Origin: Clostridia bacterium
GTDB lineage: Bacteria > Bacillota_A > Clostridia > Christensenellales > Aristaeellaceae
Reading direction: 5' to 3'
Assembly: GCA_017481185.1 (NCBI GenBank)
Contig: JAFUPO010000187.1
Span: 1 to 9,175, forward strand
Length of the DNA stretch: 9,175 nt
The position numbers were made by a program, and so were the translations under genes. How positions within the stretch are numbered: position 1 is the stretch's first letter; each line of letters starts with the position of its first letter. The notes beneath the pieces are model-generated. The model did not search any database, was not told the DNA's origin, and saw nothing but the letters and a program-made list of their open reading frames with translations. Below are positions 5,644-9,175 of the stretch, piece by piece.

Positions 5644-6717
5644 TTACTTCTTTTTCACCTTCACCTTGAAATCATTTTCCTTGGCCCAGGTTTCGCCGTA
5701 GGAGCCTTTGATGACCGTGAAGGTAATCTTCTCCGCGCAGTCCTCAAAGGCGTAATCGCCAATTTCGGTCACGCTGGCGGGGATGGTCACCGCCTTAAGC
5801 TTTTTGCAGCCCAGGAAAGCTTCTGCGCCGATGGTGAGAAGGCCCTTGGGCAGCTCCACTTTTTCCAAAGAAATTTCGCAGCCCGTAAAAGCGCCCTGGC
5901 CGATGTGCTTAAGGCCCTGGGGGAAGCTGATCGTTTTAAGATACCGGCAGTTGTTGAAAGTATAAGCCGGAATGGTTTCCATGCTTTCCGGAAGGGTCAA
6001 TTCGTTGATATACATACCTGAGAAGGCATATTTGTCAATGGTTTTGAGGCTTTCCGGCAGGGTCAACGATACTTTGCCGTTGGAGCTGCCGGGGAAGGAT
6101 ACCATAGCCCCCAAGGCCTTGGGCCCTAGATATTCCAGGTGTTCAGGCAGCTGGATAACGTCCTTTTTCTTCACCTTGACCAGGGACAGGGCCTCCAAAT
6201 CGCCGCCGCACTGGTGAAGGGGCTGGGCCTCCAGCCGCTTAAGCCCCGCAGGCAGGCGAACCTCAGCAATATTGCAGCCGTAGAAAGCCAGGCTGTGTAT
6301 CTCCTCAATATGGTCGGGCAGGTCCAGACTCAGAGACTCGCCGCTCATGGCCACCACGCCGGTCCCCAATACCTTTACGGATTCGGGAATCACCAGCTTT
6401 TTAACAGCGCCTTCCACCACAGGCTGAATAGCCTCATAATAATTAAACAGGTTGAAAACAATGTCCATGTGGGCGCTGCCAACCAGCTGGGCAGGGTCGA
6501 TGCCGTAGTCCTTGCTGGAGCGGCCAATCTGGCTGACGGTGTAGCCGTCAATCTCGCTGGGGAACTCCACCACCAGCCCGTGTTCAATGCAGCGGGTGAG
6601 GGCGGCAGTATTGTCCTCCAGGATGATATACTCCCAGTTGCCGCTGGTTTTCACATCCTCAGCCAGGGCGGGGAGGCACAGGCAGAGCAGCATCAGCAGG
6701 ATCAAAAAACGTTTCAT
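5644..6717 (-). CDS. Secreted BspA-type leucine-rich repeat (LRR_5) protein
   Basis: A 357-residue exported protein. The signal peptide is MKRF, a leucine-rich core and cleavage after LPALA (about residue 19). Residues 27-66 are the usual lead-in of this family (WEYIILEDNTAALTRC, then IDGYTVSQIG). From about 107 to 330 run roughly nine repeats with the pattern L-x-[LI]-P-x-x-[LV]-x-x-I-x-x-x-A-F-x-x-C, the clearest at 217-233, 239-255, 263-279, 287-303 and 310-326. GSYGETWAKENDFKV (338-352) is a typical closing cap. There is no transmembrane anchor, LPxTG motif or cell-wall binding domain, so the protein is probably released or held non-covalently. Such proteins are generally thought to bind host or microbial surfaces; the ligand is unknown. 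The ATG has AAAGGAG (6724-6730) 6 nt upstream. It has its own promoter and converges with the aldo/keto reductase gene. Confidence 0.92.
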   Translation of the reverse strand: MKRFLILLMLLCLCLPALAEDVKTSGNWEYIILEDNTAALTRCIEHGLVVEFPSEIDGYTVSQIGRSSKDYGIDPAQLVGSAHMDIVFNLFNYYEAIQPVVEGAVKKLVIPESVKVLGTGVVAMSGESLSLDLPDHIEEIHSLAFYGCNIAEVRLPAGLKRLEAQPLHQCGGDLEALSLVKVKKKDVIQLPEHLEYLGPKALGAMVSFPGSSNGKVSLTLPESLKTIDKYAFSGMYINELTLPESMETIPAYTFNNCRYLKTISFPQGLKHIGQGAFTGCEISLEKVELPKGLLTIGAEAFLGCKKLKAVTIPASVTEIGDYAFEDCAEKITFTVIKGSYGETWAKENDFKVKVKKK

Positions 6718-6749
6718 GGTTTGCTCCTTTCAGAAAGAGGATATGGGTT

Positions 6750-6778
6750 ATAATAACATATAAGGATCTGAAAGTCAC
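6750..6778 (-). promoter_or_regulatory. Extended -10 promoter of the leucine-rich repeat gene
   Basis: On the minus strand GTGACT (6773-6778) precedes, by 17 nt, TATTAT (6750-6755) with an upstream TG (6757-6758), forming an extended -10. It sits immediately after the terminator of the Cthe_2159-like gene, so the leucine-rich repeat gene has its own start site close behind that terminator. Confidence 0.5.
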
Positions 6779-6780
6779 GC

Positions 6781-6817
6781 AAAAAGGCGGCTCCCCCTGT
6801 GCAAGGGAGCCGCCTTT
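6781..6817 (-). terminator. Intrinsic terminator of the Cthe_2159-like gene
   Basis: A 13-bp perfect stem (AAAGGCGGCTCCC at 6783-6795 with GGGAGCCGCCTTT at 6805-6817, loop of 9) ends on the minus strand in a run of five T (6781-6785). It lies 3 nt after the stop codon of the Cthe_2159-like gene. Its core GGCTCCCC...TGTGCAAGGG resembles the first hairpin at 5573-5594. Confidence 0.88.
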
Positions 6818-6820
6818 GGA

Positions 6821-8368
6821 TTACTGTGCGGAGCGGATGTTGGTAAACCCGCTGGTTTCCTGGGTGAGCACAAAATCGGTGGTGGCTACGTCAGCGGAGG
6901 ATTCCAGGCTCCGGGGGCCGCCGCCGAAGCCGCCGCCCATGCCCCGGCCGCCGCCAAAGCCGCGGTTTTCGTCGGGCATTTCGGGAAGGGTCACGTCGCC
7001 AAAGTGCTCTTTGATCTCCTCGTCAGTGAACAAGTCCGTGAGAGCAAAGCCGGTGAGCAGGCCGTTGAGGTCCTTATCCTGCAAAAGCTCGTTGAGATCC
7101 TTGTCCTTCAACAGCTCGTTCAGGTCCACACCGCCGAAGGGGTTTTCAAAGCCCTCGGGCGGGGTCATGTTTTCGGGCATACCGCCGCCCATGGGCATCA
7201 TGCCGCCCATGGCATTGGCAGTGCCCTCGCCGTGCTGCATCAGCTGCCCGGGCACATAGGAGGTGATGGCAGTGTAGAGGCCGTCTTGGCTCTCGCCTTC
7301 AATTTCGCCGCCCAGGTAGACCCGATAAGTTTCGCCCTCCTTCAACTCAGGGGTGGAGAAGGCGATGTAGGTGTAGCTGTGGGGGAAGTCATAGGCGAAA
7401 ACAGGGGTATCCATCTGGTCGGTAACCACCACCAATTGGTCGGTGGATTCAGCAAACTCCAGCATCATAAACAATTGCTCAGAGCTGGTTTCAATGGGGT
7501 CATACATATTGCCCGCACCCGCGATGACGCCGCCGTTGACGGAGCTGCCCATGTCAGAGTCGATGCCGCTGTCGCCGCTGGAGGGATGGGCCAGGTTGAT
7601 GGCCGTGCCGCCGTTGAAAACGATGTAGCCGTTGGAGTCGATGCCATCGCCCTCGCCGCCCTGAGCGGGCTTTACGGCGGTGTAGAGGTAGCCGTCGTTG
7701 ACGGTGAGCACGCCCACGCCATCCTCAGAAACGTTCAGCGGGTCGTCGCCGCTGGTTACATGGAAGGCGCCGCCGTTAATGGTCAGGTGGCCAAACTTTA
7801 CCTCGATGCCCTCGTTATCGGCGTCCACGGTGAGGGAGCCCGCCCCCTCAAAGCCCAGGGATACCAGGGAATCAATGGCCCCGTCGTACTTCACGTCGTC
7901 GTCGTTGATTCTGACGGTGTGGGAGCCGGTGACCTTGTTATCCCCTGCCAGCTCAATGGTCACGCCGTATTGGCCGGGGGTTCGGGGGTCTGCGGCGCTT
8001 TCCACAACGATAGCAGGGGCGGTGCGGCAAGTGAGGTTCGCATTGTCCAGGATGAGGCGAACGGTATCGGTCTGCTGCGCCCGAACGGCGATCTGGATAT
8101 CCGTAGCCGTGCCGGAGAAACGGTAGCTGCCGCTGGCAGCGACCACCACCACCCGGTTGGCCAGGTCTTTTAGATCCTCGGGCACATCTTCATGGAGCTG
8201 AACCTCCTCAGCCAGATAAACAGGAGCAGAGGAGCTTTCGGTAATGGCTTCGCCATTCACAGTGATGGTCTCGTCGGAAAGGACGACCACCGTTTCAGCT
8301 TCCTGGGCCAGGGCAACGCCCCCGAGCACCATCGCGGCGCAAAGAAGCCATGCAAACACTTTTTTCAT
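6821..8368 (-). CDS. Secreted Cthe_2159-like carbohydrate-binding protein
   Basis: A 515-residue exported protein. The signal peptide is MKKVFAWLLCAAMVLGG with cleavage after ALA (about residue 21). Residues 60-370 look like the Cthe_2159 (formerly DUF4353) beta-helix: repeated N/D-G-G strands such as GSYRFSGTATDIQI (80-93), NKVTGSHTVRINDDDVKYDGA (split over 144-164), GSLTVDADNEGIEVK (177-191), LTINGGAFHVTSGDDPLN (195-212) and GYIVFNGGTAINL (247-259). The family was named for a Clostridium thermocellum protein that binds acidic polysaccharides; binding of uronic-acid sugars outside the cell is therefore likely but not shown here. The C-terminal part is low complexity: a Met/Gly/Pro stretch (387-413), a 9-residue tandem repeat (415-439) and a Gly/Arg stretch (468-485). 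The ATG at 8368 is chosen because AAGGTG lies 9 nt upstream, whereas an in-frame GTG at 8380 overlaps that site. Genes of this family often accompany CotH and VTC-type polyphosphate polymerase genes; none is present here. Confidence 0.88.
   Translation of the reverse strand: MKKVFAWLLCAAMVLGGVALAQEAETVVVLSDETITVNGEAITESSSAPVYLAEEVQLHEDVPEDLKDLANRVVVVAASGSYRFSGTATDIQIAVRAQQTDTVRLILDNANLTCRTAPAIVVESAADPRTPGQYGVTIELAGDNKVTGSHTVRINDDDVKYDGAIDSLVSLGFEGAGSLTVDADNEGIEVKFGHLTINGGAFHVTSGDDPLNVSEDGVGVLTVNDGYLYTAVKPAQGGEGDGIDSNGYIVFNGGTAINLAHPSSGDSGIDSDMGSSVNGGVIAGAGNMYDPIETSSEQLFMMLEFAESTDQLVVVTDQMDTPVFAYDFPHSYTYIAFSTPELKEGETYRVYLGGEIEGESQDGLYTAITSYVPGQLMQHGEGTANAMGGMMPMGGGMPENMTPPEGFENPFGGVDLNELLKDKDLNELLQDKDLNGLLTGFALTDLFTDEEIKEHFGDVTLPEMPDENRGFGGGRGMGGGFGGGPRSLESSADVATTDFVLTQETSGFTNIRSAQ
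7052..7126 (-). repeat. 27-bp tandem repeat inside the Cthe_2159-like gene
   Basis: Three consecutive 9-residue units encode DLNELLKDK, DLNELLQDK and DLNGLLTG (residues 415-439 and following), a young internal duplication with a degenerate third copy. It lies between the beta-helix and the Gly-rich tail and could form a short amphipathic helical or solenoid linker. Copy number may vary between strains. Confidence 0.7.
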
Positions 8369-8392
8369 CAAATTACACACCTTTCTGGGGAG

Positions 8393-8447
8393 TTTACAGG
8401 GGCCAGTATAAACTGAAAATGTGATGAAATTATGACCGACCTGTAAA
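8393..8447. repeat. 8-bp inverted repeat flanking the divergent control region
   Basis: TTTACAGG (8393-8400) and its exact reverse complement CCTGTAAA (8440-8447) bracket the -10 box and the tandem operator, 39 nt apart. The arrangement could be paired binding sites of a second regulator. No convincing promoter for the plus-strand HD gene was found between 8436 and 8507. Confidence 0.35.
8405..8435 (-). promoter_or_regulatory. -10 box with an upstream 11-bp tandem operator (response-regulator type)
   Basis: Minus-strand TATACT (8405-8410) is a 5/6 -10 box without an acceptable -35 at 16-18 nt. Directly upstream, separated by 3 bp, are two head-to-tail 11-mers written on the plus strand as TGAAAATGTGA (8414-8424) and TGAAATTATGA (8425-8435), identical at 9 of 11 positions. 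Tandem half-sites with an 11-bp period overlapping the -35 are typical of OmpR/PhoB-family activators. The regulator is not in this window. The transcript would start near 8398, about 30 nt before the ATG of the Cthe_2159-like gene. Confidence 0.5.
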
Positions 8448-8507
8448 GGATTTTTTTGCCTGATGGGGAATGTAAAAGAGAAACCTATTTAAAGGAGGCC
8501 GTCAGCC

Positions 8508-9053
8508 ATGTTTGATCGCCAGGCAGCCTGGGAGCTGCTGACCAAGTATAACGAGGGAGAATTTCATCTAAAGCACGCCACCACCCTGGAGGGGGTTATG
8601 CGCTGGTACGCCAATGAGCTGGGCTACGGCGACGAAGCGGATTTCTGGGCCCTGGTAGGCCTTTTGCACGACCTGGATTTTGAACAGTACCCCCAGGAGC
8701 ATTGCATTAAGTCCCAGGAGATTATGCGGGAAAACGGTCTGGACGAGCGGCTCATTCGGGCCACGGCCAGCCATGGCTACGGGATCACCGTGGACATTAA
8801 GCCTGAACACCAGATGGAAAAGGTGCTCTACGCCGTGGACGAATTGACCGGCCTTATTGGCGCCGCTGCCATGATGCGCCCCTCCAAGTCTGTGCAGGAT
8901 ATGGAGCTCAAGTCTGTAAAGAAAAAGTACAAGGATAAGAAGTTCGCCGCCGGCTGCTCCCGCGAGGTCATCGAAAACGGCGCGGCCATGCTGGGCTGGG
9001 AGCTGGACGACCTCATCTGGAAAACCATCCTGGCCATGCGGACGTGCGAGTAA
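8508..9053 (+). CDS. HD-domain phosphohydrolase-like protein
   Basis: A 181-residue soluble protein of the small HD-domain group common in Firmicutes. The metal-binding pattern is visible as H23 (LKHA), H54-D55 (LLHDLD) and D111 (AVDELTG), with a further H89 (SHGYG) that is typical of the group. The final helix region (residues 125-180, PSKSVQDMELKSVKKKYKDK onward) is conserved in similar uncharacterised proteins from memory. Substrates of this subgroup are not established; HD proteins cleave phosphate esters of nucleotides or related molecules. The ATG has AAAGGAGG (8491-8498) 9 nt upstream. It is a single-gene unit diverging from the Cthe_2159-like gene, and a long palindrome begins 11 nt after its stop. 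No anomaly in length or motifs is seen. Confidence 0.9.
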   Translation: MFDRQAAWELLTKYNEGEFHLKHATTLEGVMRWYANELGYGDEADFWALVGLLHDLDFEQYPQEHCIKSQEIMRENGLDERLIRATASHGYGITVDIKPEHQMEKVLYAVDELTGLIGAAAMMRPSKSVQDMELKSVKKKYKDKKFAAGCSREVIENGAAMLGWELDDLIWKTILAMRTCE

Positions 9054-9064
9054 TGAGTTTAATA

Positions 9065-9118
9065 GCGAGAGAGGGGTGTTCTTTTTGCGAAAAAAGAACA
9101 CCCCTCTCTCGCGCTCTC
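9065..9118 (+). repeat. Long palindromic repeat, copy 2 (3' end of the HD gene)
   Basis: The arms at 9065-9086 and 9091-9112 pair perfectly over 22 bp around the tetraloop GCGA, which fits the GNRA class. They are followed by GCTCTC as in copy 1 (5479-5518). The outer bases GCGAGAG and the right flank CTCTCGCGCTCTC are the same as in copy 1, whereas the middle of the stem (AGGGGTGTTC against GACCTTTC) has changed on both arms. It starts 11 nt after the stop codon and has no T-run after the stem. Confidence 0.8.
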
Positions 9119-9130
9119 ACCCCAAGAAAA

Positions 9131-9149
9131 GCAGGGGATGATCCCCTGC
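9131..9149. repeat. Short hairpin after the long palindrome
   Basis: GCAGGGGA (9131-9138) and TCCCCTGC (9142-9149) form an 8-bp stem with a 3-nt loop. It may be part of a larger compound repeat that begins at 9065 and continues off the right edge. From 9054 to 9175 there is no gene. Confidence 0.45.
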
Positions 9150-9175
9150 ACCCCAGTTCCCGAAGGGGCATTTTC

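Noticed and set aside
7004..8173. 389-codon plus-strand open frame opposite the Cthe_2159-like gene
   Set aside because: It is a low-complexity, Val/Ala/Gly/His-rich shadow, and the opposite strand has a signal peptide, family strands and a terminator.
8456..8491. Promoter for the HD gene (TTGCCT with TATTTA)
   Set aside because: The spacing of 24 nt and weak -10 do not fit sigma-A; no call made.

Overview
The window looks like a chromosomal segment of a gut-type Clostridia (Firmicutes) genome. The evidence is strong AGGAGG-like ribosome binding sites, sigma-A-like promoters, a Gram-positive surface-protein repertoire (an LPxTG-like tail, BspA-type leucine-rich repeats, a Cthe_2159-type carbohydrate-binding protein), a YmaF-family protein and a base composition that is clearly GC-rich by eye. 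The genus cannot be fixed from the sequence alone. There is no phage, transposase, CRISPR array, rRNA or tRNA.

Layout, left to right. (1) Minus strand: the N-terminal part of a tryptophan synthase beta chain (trpB-like, running off the left edge) has its own promoter, and a small histidine-rich YmaF-family gene ends in a good intrinsic terminator. (2) Plus strand: an exported metallophosphoesterase has an extended -10 promoter and a TTG start. (3) Plus strand: a probable three-gene operon with its own promoter. It encodes an unusual chimeric protein (cytosolic-looking N-terminal domain, internal signal peptide, small surface domain, LPxTG-like tail), a Gfo/Idh/MocA NAD(P) oxidoreductase, and an aldo/keto reductase with two 4Fe-4S cluster motifs. 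The last two overlap by ATGA. (4) A convergent intergenic region holds two different palindromic repeat elements. (5) Minus strand: a secreted leucine-rich repeat protein and, upstream of it, a secreted Cthe_2159-like carbohydrate-binding protein. Each has its own promoter, and a terminator lies between them. (6) Plus strand: an HD-domain phosphohydrolase-like protein, followed by a second copy of one palindromic repeat at the right edge.

Functionally the window mixes housekeeping or salvage metabolism (TrpB, two oxidoreductases, HD protein) with four exported proteins that would act at the cell surface. No single pathway joins them. The two oxidoreductases are the only pair that clearly belong together, and the chimeric gene is transcriptionally linked to them.

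The items most worth a second look are: the chimeric gene with a possible second internal start that would release a secreted short form; the six evenly spaced HxH motifs of the YmaF-like protein; the two stop-codon-proximal long palindromes with conserved outer arms and covarying inner arms; and the 11-bp tandem operator that replaces a -35 box in front of the Cthe_2159-like gene. I did not find a convincing new multi-gene defence or metabolic system.
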